From contig JAXHOK010000048.1 in the NCBI GenBank assembly GCA_034519515.1, forward strand, positions 90,945-154,944: a stretch of 64,000 bases of DNA, read 5' to 3'. Each line of letters opens with the position of its first letter. The stretch's first letter is position 1. The DNA comes from Arcicella sp034519515. GTDB taxonomy: Bacteria > Bacteroidota > Bacteroidia > Cytophagales > Spirosomataceae. Under the pieces are notes generated by a model, which was not told the origin of the DNA, searched no databases, and saw nothing but the letters and a program-made list of their open reading frames with translations. Below are positions 34,590-43,245 of this stretch, in pieces. The position numbers were made by a program, and so were the translations under genes.

Positions 34590-34826
34590 AATTATTTTCG
34601 GTAAAAGGTGAACAGTAAAGGGTGAACGGTTTTAGCTCACGATTTTATTTTCACCTTATCGTTCATTTTAAATTAAGATACTGAAAATCAATGGTTTATT
34701 TAAAATAAAGGAATTATTGATTGGAAGTATTTTTACCAATAAAAGGTGGAAGATTAATGAGGCAAATTGATAACAGATTATTAATAATCGTCATAGAACC
34801 GTTCGCTTTTTACCGTTTACCATAAA
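34590..34826. other. gap between DUF1800 and DUF1501 genes with dispersed repeats
   Basis: GGTAAAAGGTGAACAGTAAA at about 34601 and GTTCGCTTTTTACCGTTTAC at about 34801 are diverged copies of the GGTGAACGG repeat in inverted orientation, placed at the two ends of the gap. Confidence 0.6.
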
Positions 34827-36485
34827 TTAAAATACGTGAAACTCTGCCATTCGCATCATATATTTCATTAACAACTGCAAACGCCATCTTACACCATTGT
34901 ATTTATCTTGAAAAGTAGGGTTTGTGGGAGTATTTGAAACTGTACGAAAGGCATTCCATTCAAATGTCCACGATGTTCTTGGGATTCCCTGCATCATAAT
35001 GGTGTCCATCAAAAAATCCTTTTGGGTTTGAAACAAAGGCGTTACAAACATATTTTTGGAAAATTCTTCCAAAATAACATCACAAGTAATGGACGGGGAT
35101 GCGGCTGTGTTGAGGAAATTGGGTTGTAATGTTTTTACCCATTCCACCAAATCGGGACTGATTTTGTAGGTCGGTGAAGCCTCCGCCCATCGCCAAACGT
35201 ATTGGTCGGTAAAACTATTTCTCACCGCAATCGTACTGGAAGCAATCCATGCTCTTGAAAGAGCATTTTGAAAATAAGGTTCATACCCAAACACCGAAGA
35301 CTGATCCATAATACTCATTTGCATTGAGTGCATTTGCCAATATACAAACTCAAAGTATTTTCTGAAAGCAACTGAATCGGTTGCCATATTAGGCACTGGC
35401 AAATTAAAATGCCGCAAAGAACCCAGTGCCAATTCCAGAGGGGATTTGATGATTGCTCCGATATTATTGACTTCATAAAAAATATCACTGGTTAATAATT
35501 TCTCAACCACGGGTTCGATGGCAAAATTATTGGTGGCACTTTTGAAAAAATCAGCCAATGGAATAATTACGTTGGTTTCGATGTCCTGCGTAACTTCGGG
35601 ATTGACGTACCATTTATACAATTTTCGACAAATAAATTTGGCAGTTTCGGGGTGAGCCAACAGCATATCCGTTAGGGCATTCAGTTCAGTATCGCCCGAG
35701 GTGGCAGTGGCAGGGGTACTCCCCGCAACCACGGTATTACCATATTTTGCTGAAAAAGTCTTGTTGCCAGGTTCGTGTTTATTGGCATCAAAAGCAGAAC
35801 CGATGGTGGTTGAACCACCGTTCCAATGATTTTGATAATACCAGCCCGTTAGCACTTCGGCAGCCGCTTTTACGTCATTTTCGGTGTAGTTGGCATTGCC
35901 GTAAAAATCTTTTTCGCCTACTGTAAAAAGCTCCTGTAATTCACGAGCATAATTTTCATTGGGTTTACCCTTAACGTTCTCATTTCCGTTGAGATACACC
36001 AACATTGCAGGGTCTTTTGTCATCACTTTGACGAAGGTTCTGAAATTGCCCATTGAGTTGCTTCTGATGGTGGAAATATACCGCCACATATACCGACAAT
36101 CGCTCACAATTTCGTTGGTGGTTACAAAGTGATTTTGCCAAAATAAGGCTAATTTTTCAAGAATACTGGGGGCATTATTTTGCTTCACAAACTGCGACAT
36201 CCACCAATACTTCACGAACATACTCCGCTGAAAATTTACATCACCATCGGCAATAAAAGGGGCGTTCACAAACTGTTGCTGATAAGTGGATGATGTTTCC
36301 TTCAAATCAATCGGAGGCGATGGATTAAGCACCACATTATTGAACAAAGTTTGATACGCCTGAGTAGCCGTCAAGCCCGTGAAACTGACAATTTCAGCTT
36401 TGGTGGGCCCGCAAGTGGCACGCCTGAGCAAATGGGCAGCCGTGGCGGTGGTGAGCGTGGGTGTGTATGTAGCTAAGTATGCCAT
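34827..36485 (-). CDS. DUF1800 family protein
   Basis: The 552-residue protein has the DUF1800 hallmarks HLLRRATCGPTKAEI (about 18-32), LFWQNHFVT (about 113-121), NENYARELQELFTVG (about 176-190) and VLTGWYYQN. DUF1800 and DUF1501 genes are nearly always adjacent, as here; their joint role is unknown. No signal peptide is obvious. The last gene of the pair sits 237 bases downstream. Confidence 0.9.
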   Translation of the reverse strand: MAYLATYTPTLTTATAAHLLRRATCGPTKAEIVSFTGLTATQAYQTLFNNVVLNPSPPIDLKETSSTYQQQFVNAPFIADGDVNFQRSMFVKYWWMSQFVKQNNAPSILEKLALFWQNHFVTTNEIVSDCRYMWRYISTIRSNSMGNFRTFVKVMTKDPAMLVYLNGNENVKGKPNENYARELQELFTVGEKDFYGNANYTENDVKAAAEVLTGWYYQNHWNGGSTTIGSAFDANKHEPGNKTFSAKYGNTVVAGSTPATATSGDTELNALTDMLLAHPETAKFICRKLYKWYVNPEVTQDIETNVIIPLADFFKSATNNFAIEPVVEKLLTSDIFYEVNNIGAIIKSPLELALGSLRHFNLPVPNMATDSVAFRKYFEFVYWQMHSMQMSIMDQSSVFGYEPYFQNALSRAWIASSTIAVRNSFTDQYVWRWAEASPTYKISPDLVEWVKTLQPNFLNTAASPSITCDVILEEFSKNMFVTPLFQTQKDFLMDTIMMQGIPRTSWTFEWNAFRTVSNTPTNPTFQDKYNGVRWRLQLLMKYMMRMAEFHVF

Positions 36486-36812
36486 TAGGAGGAATTTAAG
36501 AATTTGAAAATAGCAAATATTATGCTGAAATCAAGAACAAATATAATGATGGGGGGTGGAATTCTCTATGTTAAATTTTGATGAATGAGTGAGCGGAAAG
36601 AAATTTTGATACTCGGCTTTCGATGTTTAATGTTCGGGATATAAATTTAAACTACTCCCTACGCACTCTATCTGCGTACAGTAAAATATTTTTATTATTT
36701 TTGAATTCACGAATTGCCAATTTAACAGTATGCGATGAACGCAGTTACTTCCTTATATAGATTTAAACATGATAAAATCTGTGTCATCAGCGTGCCAAAA
36801 TATAATATCTCC

Positions 36813-37817
36813 ATGCCCACAAACCGTAACGCCCTCATCCGTTATAAAACCATTGATAATTGTCTCAGAAACCGATTCAGAAAATGGACTTTGGAGGATA
36901 TCATCGAACACGTTTCGGATACTCTTTATGAATATGAAGGTATCGAAAAAGGTATCAGTCGCCGCACCATTCAGGCGGATATCCAGGTGATGCGGAGTGA
37001 TAAATTGGGTTATTTCGCCCCTATCGTGGTTTTGGACAAAAAATATTATACCTACGAAGATCCTAATTACAGCATTACCAACATTCCCATTTCTGAAAAT
37101 GATCTTTCTCGCATGAACGAAGCCGTGGAGGTTTTGCGACAATTTAAAGGCTTCTCACACTTTGAATCGCTGAATGAAGTTGTCCAGAAATTGGAAGACC
37201 ACGTGTATGCAGTCGGGCAGAAGAAAAATCCTGTCATTGATTTCGAAAAAAATGATAATCTGCGGGGCTTACCTTTTTTGGATGTTATCTACCAAAGTAT
37301 CATCCAAAAGAAAGCCCTTAGTATGACTTATCAATCCTTTTCTGCCCGTGAACCCAGCGAGTTCTTCTTTCACGTTTGGTGGCTAAAAGAGTTCAAAAAT
37401 CGTTGGTTTGCGGTGGGAATTCGCAAAGAAAATGGTATTATTTCCAATTTGGCTTTGGATAGAATTATTGATATTTCCTTTACTGACGAAGTGCAATATC
37501 TTGAAAATGAACAGATTATTTCAGAAGAATATTATAAAAATGTTATCGGTGTGACGGTCAGTAATCTCCGCCCGATGGTGTTAAGGATTTTCGTAGTAAA
37601 AGAACACGCCCCGTATGTGGAGACTAAACCTTTGCATCATTCACAGCAAATAATTGAGCGAACTGATGAAGGTATTATTATTGAAATAAAAGTGCAACAT
37701 AACTACGAATTAGAGCGTGAAATTCTGGGCTTTGGGGCAGCCATGAAGGTTATTAGCCCAGAGAGTTTTCGGAAGAAAATCAAACAACGATTGATTGAGG
37801 CTGTGGTGAGGTATTAG
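36813..37817 (+). CDS. WYL-domain transcriptional regulator
   Basis: The regulator has 334 residues from MPTNRNALIRYKTI. It has an N-terminal winged-HTH region (WTLEDIIEHVS...ISRRTIQADIQVMRSD) and a central WYL domain (about 170-250) with LSMTYQSF, HVWWLKEFKNRWFAVG and ALDRI. A WCX-like C-terminal domain ends it. WYL proteins bind nucleic-acid or small-molecule ligands and often control defence or DNA-damage genes. An ATG 78 bases upstream is possible but gives an extension without family character. The neighbours give no clue to its target. Confidence 0.85.
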   Translation: MPTNRNALIRYKTIDNCLRNRFRKWTLEDIIEHVSDTLYEYEGIEKGISRRTIQADIQVMRSDKLGYFAPIVVLDKKYYTYEDPNYSITNIPISENDLSRMNEAVEVLRQFKGFSHFESLNEVVQKLEDHVYAVGQKKNPVIDFEKNDNLRGLPFLDVIYQSIIQKKALSMTYQSFSAREPSEFFFHVWWLKEFKNRWFAVGIRKENGIISNLALDRIIDISFTDEVQYLENEQIISEEYYKNVIGVTVSNLRPMVLRIFVVKEHAPYVETKPLHHSQQIIERTDEGIIIEIKVQHNYELEREILGFGAAMKVISPESFRKKIKQRLIEAVVRY

Positions 37818-37841
37818 GTGATTATGTTAATGAATGTTTGT

Positions 37842-37893
37842 CATTGCGAGGTACGGATTCGTACCTCGCAATGATAAATTCGTACCTCGCAAT
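37842..37893. repeat. CATTGCGAGGTACG palindromic repeat
   Basis: CATTGCGAGGTACG (37842-37855) and its exact complement (37860-37873) form a hairpin with a GATT loop. A third arm copy follows at 37880-37893. A diverged copy lies at about 11790-11825. Confidence 0.8.
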
Positions 37894-37942
37894 GCCAAGC
37901 AGGGGGGAATCAATCAATTCTCCAATAACAAGTAACCAACAA

Positions 37943-38278
37943 CTAATTCCCCATCCCCAAAACCCCCTTCCTCCGCCGAGAAACCGAAGCTACAAGATTA
38001 TTTTCCAATAATAATTGGCAATCGTCTGTTCGATAATCCACCACATATTTGGGATTGACCATAAACGATTTGTGAACTCGCAAAAAGCCTTTTGCTTGCA
38101 AAATTTTTTCGTAAGTATGCAAACAATGAGCATACATCCTCGATTTGCCTTCTCGCAAGTGAAAGACTGTGTAATTTCCTTCGCCTTCCAACATAATAAT
38201 TCGGTCGATGAATAAAGCGATATTTCGCTTAGAATCAACCGTGAGAAGGGCTTCACGATGTACTGTTAAATTTGACAT
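37943..38278 (-). CDS. LytTR DNA-binding domain protein
   Basis: A 111-residue stand-alone LytTR domain: FIDRIIMLEGEGNYTVFHL, LHTYEKILQAKGFLRVHKSFMVNPKYV, then VSRRRKG. The start at 38278 (MSNLTVHREA) is chosen over an earlier ATG that adds 18 residues of no family character. No receiver domain and no kinase gene is adjacent, so how it is controlled is not visible. Confidence 0.82.
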   Translation of the reverse strand: MSNLTVHREALLTVDSKRNIALFIDRIIMLEGEGNYTVFHLREGKSRMYAHCLHTYEKILQAKGFLRVHKSFMVNPKYVVDYRTDDCQLLLENNLVASVSRRRKGVLGMGN

Positions 38279-38670
38279 AAAGTTTGATTTGAGATAAGAT
38301 GGGAAAGGGTACAAATAATCCTTTACAAACACTTAGTCGTGAAGGTTGATTATTTGGTAACAAAAAAATAGAAATTTCTTGTTTTACCTCAACCCCGCAA
38401 ATACTTTCTTGACAAATATAGTTTAAACAGCTTCTTTGTGTGGGATAAAACTTAACATTTCAAAATTCTTCCAAAATGTATTACACACTAATTACTGCGT
38501 ATAGATGAGAAGGAGGATATAGCAACAAATCTTATGATTTGTAAAGACTAACATTTTATCCTATCCATACGGTAAAAAATGTCAATATTTATCCTATGTG
38601 GAGTATAATCATAGTTGAAATATCGTTCTTTTATAGATTTTCTTTATTTTTGATTTTTAAAACACACATT
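38279..38670. other. intergenic region without a recognised gene
   Basis: The 392-base AT-rich gap lies between the divergent LytTR and CcbP-like genes. It contains a small hairpin ACAAATC-TTAT-GATTTGT near 38524-38541. TATTTTTG at about 38645 could be a -7 box for the plus-strand gene, but no -33 box was found. Confidence 0.45.
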
Positions 38671-39021
38671 ATGCTCACACAAGAAGAAATACAAGACAAA
38701 ATTGATTACGAAATAGTAGTCGATTGTTATGATGATTACGAAGTTGCCATCGGTTGGCTAACCACCATGGGCGAAGAAATTGTTTTCCCCTTCACTGCAA
38801 CGGCTGAATTGAAGAAGAAAGACGGCTCAACCGAACATAAAACGGTTCAAATAGTGGGTTTAGAGTCAGATGAAGATGATTTTCATGGTAATGATTTTTT
38901 ATTAAATATGGAAATCGGGGAATATGTCGTTCCTGTGGCATTTTCTCAATTGACAAATATCGTAGCTTCCGAAGAGACTTTGGAGTTGTTTCAATGTTGG
39001 AATCATTGGATAAAAAAGTAA
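38671..39021 (+). CDS. CcbP-like calcium-binding family protein
   Basis: The 116-residue acidic protein contains YEIVVDCYDDYEVAIGWLTT (about 10-29) then EEIVFPFTATAEL, which follows the pattern of the cyanobacterial Ca-binding protein CcbP (DCYD.YE...GW...E..I.FPF.A). Acidic clusters (SDEDDFHGND) fit metal binding. The start at 38671 is used because the upstream in-frame codons run through promoter-like sequence. It is followed by two small genes on the same strand. Confidence 0.65.
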   Translation: MLTQEEIQDKIDYEIVVDCYDDYEVAIGWLTTMGEEIVFPFTATAELKKKDGSTEHKTVQIVGLESDEDDFHGNDFLLNMEIGEYVVPVAFSQLTNIVASEETLELFQCWNHWIKK

Positions 39022-39060
39022 TCATTTTTATATTTGAACAATAGTTATAAAGTAATTGAA

Positions 39061-39324
39061 ATGGAAAAAAGAGACATCAATAATCAATTGACTGCTTTTT
39101 CAGAGATACAAAAAAAATATCCAGACACCTTTGTTTTGCTCAAAGATGTGGTTTCTAATGGTGCAAAGATTGTGGAAGGAGTGATGATTTATAAAAATAA
39201 AAATCAGGATAAAGTATGGGCAAAACTCCGTGAATTAAGGGGTACGCTCGGGAAAAATACAGTAACATCCATTGAATATACAGGAGGTAAGTTGGATGAA
39301 AAAGAATATATTTTTATTTTATGA
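39061..39324 (+). CDS. small protein of unknown function, partner of a retropepsin-like gene
   Basis: This product (87 residues from MEKRDINNQL) has a mixed helix/strand composition and no known motif. The stop overlaps the start of the retropepsin-like gene by four bases (ATGA), showing translational coupling. It could be a substrate, inhibitor or partner of that protease (inference). Confidence 0.6.
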   Translation: MEKRDINNQLTAFSEIQKKYPDTFVLLKDVVSNGAKIVEGVMIYKNKNQDKVWAKLRELRGTLGKNTVTSIEYTGGKLDEKEYIFIL

Positions 39325-39713
39325 AGGAAGGTTTTGATTTTTTATTAGAACATAGAAAACTCATTGTTCAGCCCATATTATCAAGTGAAAATATTGAATC
39401 AATTGCCATTAGAGCTATTCTTGATACGGGTGCTGGTAAGACTGTAATTACTGAAAATGTGGCTTTGCATCTTGAAATAGACCTTCTCAAACCCATCAGA
39501 TACGAAAATCTCAATACAGCAGGTGGTGGAATTAAGGCAAAAATTGTGCTTAATCCAGAAATAAAACTTTTCAACCGTATTTTCAGAAATTTGGAAGTTG
39601 CCATCGTTAAGTTACCCCCTACGACCCTCGTCAGTGCTTTGATTGGCATTGATATTCTTTATCAATTGAAAGAATTTACCATCTCATTTACTGATAAAAA
39701 AATATACCTCTAA
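39321..39713 (+). CDS. retropepsin-like aspartic protease
   Basis: The 130-residue protein has a single retropepsin-type lobe: AILDTGAGKTVIT (about 32-44) with the catalytic D-T-G, and the C-terminal LIGIDILYQL which forms the psi-loop partner. Such proteins work as homodimers. It has no signal peptide. It is coupled to the small gene before it and lies just upstream of gldG. Confidence 0.78.
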   Translation: MKEGFDFLLEHRKLIVQPILSSENIESIAIRAILDTGAGKTVITENVALHLEIDLLKPIRYENLNTAGGGIKAKIVLNPEIKLFNRIFRNLEVAIVKLPPTTLVSALIGIDILYQLKEFTISFTDKKIYL

Positions 39714-39766
39714 GCGTATCGTTTAGAGGTGTAAAGCCCTTATAAAATGTGCGAAAGCACACCATT

Positions 39767-41428
39767 ATGAAAAACAAAATCCTTCAAATTCTGCTCGTAA
39801 TTGGCTCCGTAATTGGCTTAAATTTCTTGGCTAATCGCTTCTTTTTTAGACTTGACCTTACCCAAGAAAAACGATACACCATTCACGAAGCCACAAAAAA
39901 TTTATTGAGTAATCTTCCCGATGAAGTCTATGTAAAAGTCTATCTGACGGGTAAAAGTATTCCCTCGGGCTTCAAACGCCTTGAAAATGCTGTGCGTGAG
40001 ACTTTGGACGAATTTCAAATTTATGGAGGAACAAAAGTAAAATATGCCTTCATTGACTTGAATGAGGAATATAAAGACGAAAAAATCCGTAATCAAGAAA
40101 TTGCTAAATTGGCTCAAAAGGGCATTCAACCCACCAATGTTTTTAATAATGAAGACGGCAGGAAAATCCAAACCTTAATAATTCCAGGGGCGGTTATCAC
40201 CTATCAGGATAAAGAAATTGCTACTTTGTTACTGAAAGGAAACAAAATGGCATCGCCCCAAGAAATTCTTAATCAGTCGTACGAAAGCGTTGAATATCAG
40301 TTAGCTTCTGCCATTAAACAGATAACTGCCGAGAGCAAAAAGAAGATTGGTTTTTTCATTAATTATACCCGTTTGCCCGCCGTCAATCAATTGGATTTGA
40401 TTGGAGCTTTGAAGAAAAGTTACGAACTTTTTCCCGTTGATTTACGCCAATCGCCCACTCTGGATGGTCTGGATGCTATTTTTGTCTTGAAACCTGACCA
40501 GCCCTTTAATGATGAAGACAAATTCAAAATCGACCAATTTATCATGAATGGCGGCAGGGCGTTGTTTTTTATGGATGCCGTAAAAGTGGATTCCGTAGCC
40601 CGTGAAGGCAATATGGCACAAGTACAAAGTTTGGGATTGGAAGATTTATTATTTAAATATGGGGTTCGCCTTAATCCAAACCTGATAAAAGATGCTCAGA
40701 TGTGTGCCAAAATCCCTTTGGATGTGGGTAATTTTGGCAATAATTCAAATATTAAACTGACCGATTGGCAATATTATCCGTTGATAAATTCATTCGGTAA
40801 TTCGCCCATAGTCAGAAACTTGGATGCTATTTATACGAAATATGTGGGATCATTAGATACCGTTCGGGCAAATGGAATTGTGAAAACGCCTTTATTGATG
40901 ACTTCGCAATACACGCAGATTTTGAACGCCCCCGCTATTATGAGTTATAATTTTGCCAGTAAAGACCTCAATACCAATCAGTATAAGGCTGGTATTCAGA
41001 CGGTTGGCATATTGTTGGAGGGTAAATTTGAGTCATTATTCAAAAACAGAATCTTGCCTTCTGATGCTCGTTCTGCCACTTTCAGAGGTGATGGCAAAGG
41101 CTCAAAAATCATTGTTTGTTCGGATGGAGATATTCCCGTAAATGATTTTGACAAAGCCCAAAATACACCCTTGCCTTTGGGATTTGATAAATACACGGGC
41201 AATACTTTTGCCAATAAAGATTTCGTTTTGAACGCCATAGATTATCTTTTGGATGATAACGGTGTAATCACGGCGAGAAATAAAGAAATAACTTTACGCC
41301 CTTTGGATAAATCAATTCTGCAAAATGACCGACAATATTGGCAATCCATCAATTTGATTATTCCGATTATGCTGTTGGTAATAGTGGGATTTTTAAAGAA
41401 TTATTGGCGAGCAAAAAAATATTCTTAA
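39767..41428 (+). CDS. gldG: gliding-motility ABC transporter component GldG
   Basis: This protein (553 residues from ATG 39767) has an N-terminal transmembrane helix (ILQILLVIGSVIGLNFLANRF), then RLDLTQEKRYTIHEATKNLL, a large extracytoplasmic ABC_transp_aux-like domain and a C-terminal helix (LIIPIMLLVIVGFL). GldG with GldF and GldA forms an ABC transporter needed for gliding in Flavobacterium johnsoniae. gldF is normally directly upstream but is not found here; the CcbP/retropepsin trio occupies that position. Confidence 0.88.
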   Translation: MKNKILQILLVIGSVIGLNFLANRFFFRLDLTQEKRYTIHEATKNLLSNLPDEVYVKVYLTGKSIPSGFKRLENAVRETLDEFQIYGGTKVKYAFIDLNEEYKDEKIRNQEIAKLAQKGIQPTNVFNNEDGRKIQTLIIPGAVITYQDKEIATLLLKGNKMASPQEILNQSYESVEYQLASAIKQITAESKKKIGFFINYTRLPAVNQLDLIGALKKSYELFPVDLRQSPTLDGLDAIFVLKPDQPFNDEDKFKIDQFIMNGGRALFFMDAVKVDSVAREGNMAQVQSLGLEDLLFKYGVRLNPNLIKDAQMCAKIPLDVGNFGNNSNIKLTDWQYYPLINSFGNSPIVRNLDAIYTKYVGSLDTVRANGIVKTPLLMTSQYTQILNAPAIMSYNFASKDLNTNQYKAGIQTVGILLEGKFESLFKNRILPSDARSATFRGDGKGSKIIVCSDGDIPVNDFDKAQNTPLPLGFDKYTGNTFANKDFVLNAIDYLLDDNGVITARNKEITLRPLDKSILQNDRQYWQSINLIIPIMLLVIVGFLKNYWRAKKYS

Positions 41429-41497
41429 ATAATTCAAGGTGTAAACATTTGAAAATCAGTAGTATTCAAATTTGTCTAAAACTTTTAAAGAACCATG

Positions 41498-41529
41498 TTT
41501 GGATAATTAACAAAGAAACCCTAATTTTG
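41498..41529 (+). promoter_or_regulatory. promoter of the tRNA-Val genes
   Basis: TTTG at 41498-41501, 20 bases, then TAATTTTG at 41522-41529, an exact TAnnTTTG box placed about 25 bases before the first tRNA. Confidence 0.75.
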
Positions 41530-41553
41530 CAGTCCCTAAAAGACAGGGAATTT

Positions 41554-41631
41554 GGTTTCATAGCTCAGTTGGTTCAGAGCACCTGCCTTACAAGCAGGGG
41601 GTCCAAGGTTCGAATCCTTGTGGGACCACCA
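41554..41631 (+). tRNA. tRNA-Val (TAC anticodon), first copy
   Basis: Cloverleaf with acceptor GGTTTCA/TGGGACC, D-arm TAGCTCAGTTGGTTCAGAGCA, anticodon arm CCTGC-CTTACAA-GCAGG (anticodon TAC), T-arm with GGTTCGAATCC, and an encoded CCA. Confidence 0.95.
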
Positions 41632-41645
41632 AATTTTAAGTACAC

Positions 41646-41723
41646 GGTTTCATAGCTCAGTTGGTTCAGAGCACCTGCCTTACAAGCAGGGGGTCCAAGG
41701 TTCGAATCCTTGTGGGACCACCA
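41646..41723 (+). tRNA. tRNA-Val (TAC anticodon), second copy
   Basis: Identical to the first copy over all 78 bases including CCA, 92 bases further on. This is a tandem duplication under one promoter and one terminator. Confidence 0.95.
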
Positions 41724-41763
41724 AAAACAGAAAAGCCACTCATTGAGTGGCTTTTCTGTTTTT
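41724..41763 (+). terminator. terminator after the tRNA-Val genes
   Basis: AAAACAGAAAAGCCACTC pairs with GAGTGGCTTTTCTGTTTT around an ATT loop, followed by T. Confidence 0.88.
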
Positions 41764-42452
41764 GGCATATATGATATAATTTGTTAGTGTAAATTTATCG
41801 TTGCAGGTTTATGGTTTGCAACATAAGCTGTAACAACTGCCAGGGCATTTGAACCCTTGGGAGACCAACTCATTGCTTTTTCCTTTTGCCTTCGAGCCAC
41901 GATACAGTCCACGGTTTTTCCATACGTCCCGAACCGATTGTTTTGCCAACTTCTTTTCTTTTGGCATAATCAATAATATATGGTTTATTTTTCTTCAAAT
42001 AATCGAGGAGTTCTTGGTGTTTTTCTTGATTTTTAATCTGATATTTTTCTAATTTACCGATAGCTTCTTCAATATTTCCACACCATAATAATGTGGATAA
42101 TTCACTCACATATTGACTTTTAGCATCCTTATTTGGTGCAATCATAGACATCAACTCTTTGAGTTTTTTCTTCAAATGATACCCATCTAAGATGTGTTCA
42201 TATTGCGCTCTAAATAACTCAACTGAACGATTCTTAATGGTTCTTGAACCATCACTAATCACAACCAAATTGATGTTTTACCACTGTAGTTTTCTTTCAA
42301 TTTCGCCATTGATAAAGCTGTCAAACAAACATCATTAGCAGCAACAATACATTCAAAATCGCCAGTGGATTTCTCTAAAAGAATCATATCTGTACTGGTT
42401 CTTTGTTTACCCTTTTTAGCTATTTTATCACGCTTTTCCTTCTGTTTACTAA

Positions 42453-42783
42453 GAAGCCGTTTTAAAATATCTTACGACAAATTCTGATTGTCTTATTCTG
42501 ACTATCGAAACCATATTTTTTACACAAGATACGCTGTATATTCCTTAGAAGCCGTTTTAAAATATCTTACGACAAATTCTGATTGTCTTATTCTGACTAT
42601 CGAAACCATATTTTTTACACAAGATACGCTGTATATTCCTTAAAAAAATATGATTCCGCTACTCAAAAAATACAATCAGACTTTATTCAGAATATATTTT
42701 AAAACGGCTTCTTAAAAAAATATGATTCCGCTACTCAAAAAATACAATCAGACTTTATTCAGAATATATTTTAAAACGGCTTC
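42453..42783. mobile_element. MITE family 2, outer copy (164 bp, split), TAA duplication
   Basis: The outer copy consists of 42453-42547 and 42715-42783. It starts GAAGCCGTTTTAAAATAT and ends with its complement. It is flanked by TAA at 42450-42452 and 42784-42786. Its middle is split by an identical copy of itself. Outer and inner copies are each 164 bp. Confidence 0.88.
42548..42711. mobile_element. MITE family 2, inner nested copy (164 bp), TTA duplication
   Basis: This copy has the same sequence as the outer element and is inserted at its internal CCTTAAAAAAA site, with TTA duplicated at 42545-42547 and 42712-42714. Sequence identity between the two copies seems complete by eye, so the insertion is recent. 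Confidence 0.88.
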
Positions 42784-42812
42784 TAACAAATCTGTTGGTT
42801 CAAAACACATAA

Positions 42813-43001
42813 GGAACTGAAAAACAATAAGTAGACGTTTTTTAAATGCCCTTTTTGCACCACTCTACGTTGCGGAATGCCGCCCAGATGAAATCCTCAT
42901 TTAGCGATGCTAAACTGCGGCGACCGTCGCACGGTTTTATCGCCTTGATTGGCACAAAAAATAACATTTAAAAATTCATCCACTTATTATTTTCCCGTTC
43001 C
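42813..43001 (-). mobile_element. MITE family 1, copy 2 (189 bp, TAA duplication)
   Basis: This inverted copy of the element at 47359-47548 is nearly identical over its length. It is flanked by TAA at 42810-42812 and 43002-43004. It includes the GC-rich blocks GGAATGCCGCCCAG and CGGCGACCGTCGCACGG that copy 1 lacks. Confidence 0.9.
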
Positions 43002-43004
43002 TAA

Positions 43005-43200
43005 AAGTAAGCAATATGGAATCACTATTTTCAAGGTCGTGAGCGAATACAGTAATAGATTTTTCTATTTTTATTTGTCTGTGGTAATTTTCTTCCGCTT
43101 TGTTTTGAGCCATGACTTTCTCGAACCAATCTCTATCTTTACCAAATTTTGTTACATTCTCATTCTTATTAATTGCTGAATTAATAAGTCAATTTCCCAT
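43005..43200 (-). pseudogene. possible gene remnant cut by a MITE
   Basis: The minus strand has a frame reading FGKDRDWFEKVMAQNKAEEN and EKSITVFAHDLENSDSILL, with normal protein composition, that runs into MITE copy 2. A second frame upstream reads VIRLADEWEIDLLIQQ. No start or family could be assigned. It may be chance. Confidence 0.25.
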
Positions 43201-43245
43201 TCATCAGCCAGTCTAATCACGATGTATTTTTTGAAAAGGTTTTAC

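Larger units (their letters stand above)
41870..42800 (-). pseudogene. decayed transposase (ISLre2/UPF0236-like), interrupted by a nested MITE
   Basis: The downstream part (41870-42268) reads VVISDGSRTIKNR, then ILDGYHLKKKLKELM and IGSGRMEKPWTVSW, the order of a DDE-type transposase with an Asp, a D-x-Y-H-L and a late Glu. The preceding part (42269-42450, SKQKEKRDKIAKKGKQRTST, DFECIVAANDVCLTAL) is in another frame, and its upstream codons continue at 42784 beyond the MITE insertion. The IS family is a guess. This is a dead element in a zone of insertions. Confidence 0.7.

Noticed and set aside
42453..42783. CRISPR array suggested by the repeated units near 42.5 kb
   Set aside because: The units are two direct pairs in inverted relation, about 95 and 72 bases long, explained fully by nested transposon copies; no regular spacers and no cas genes.
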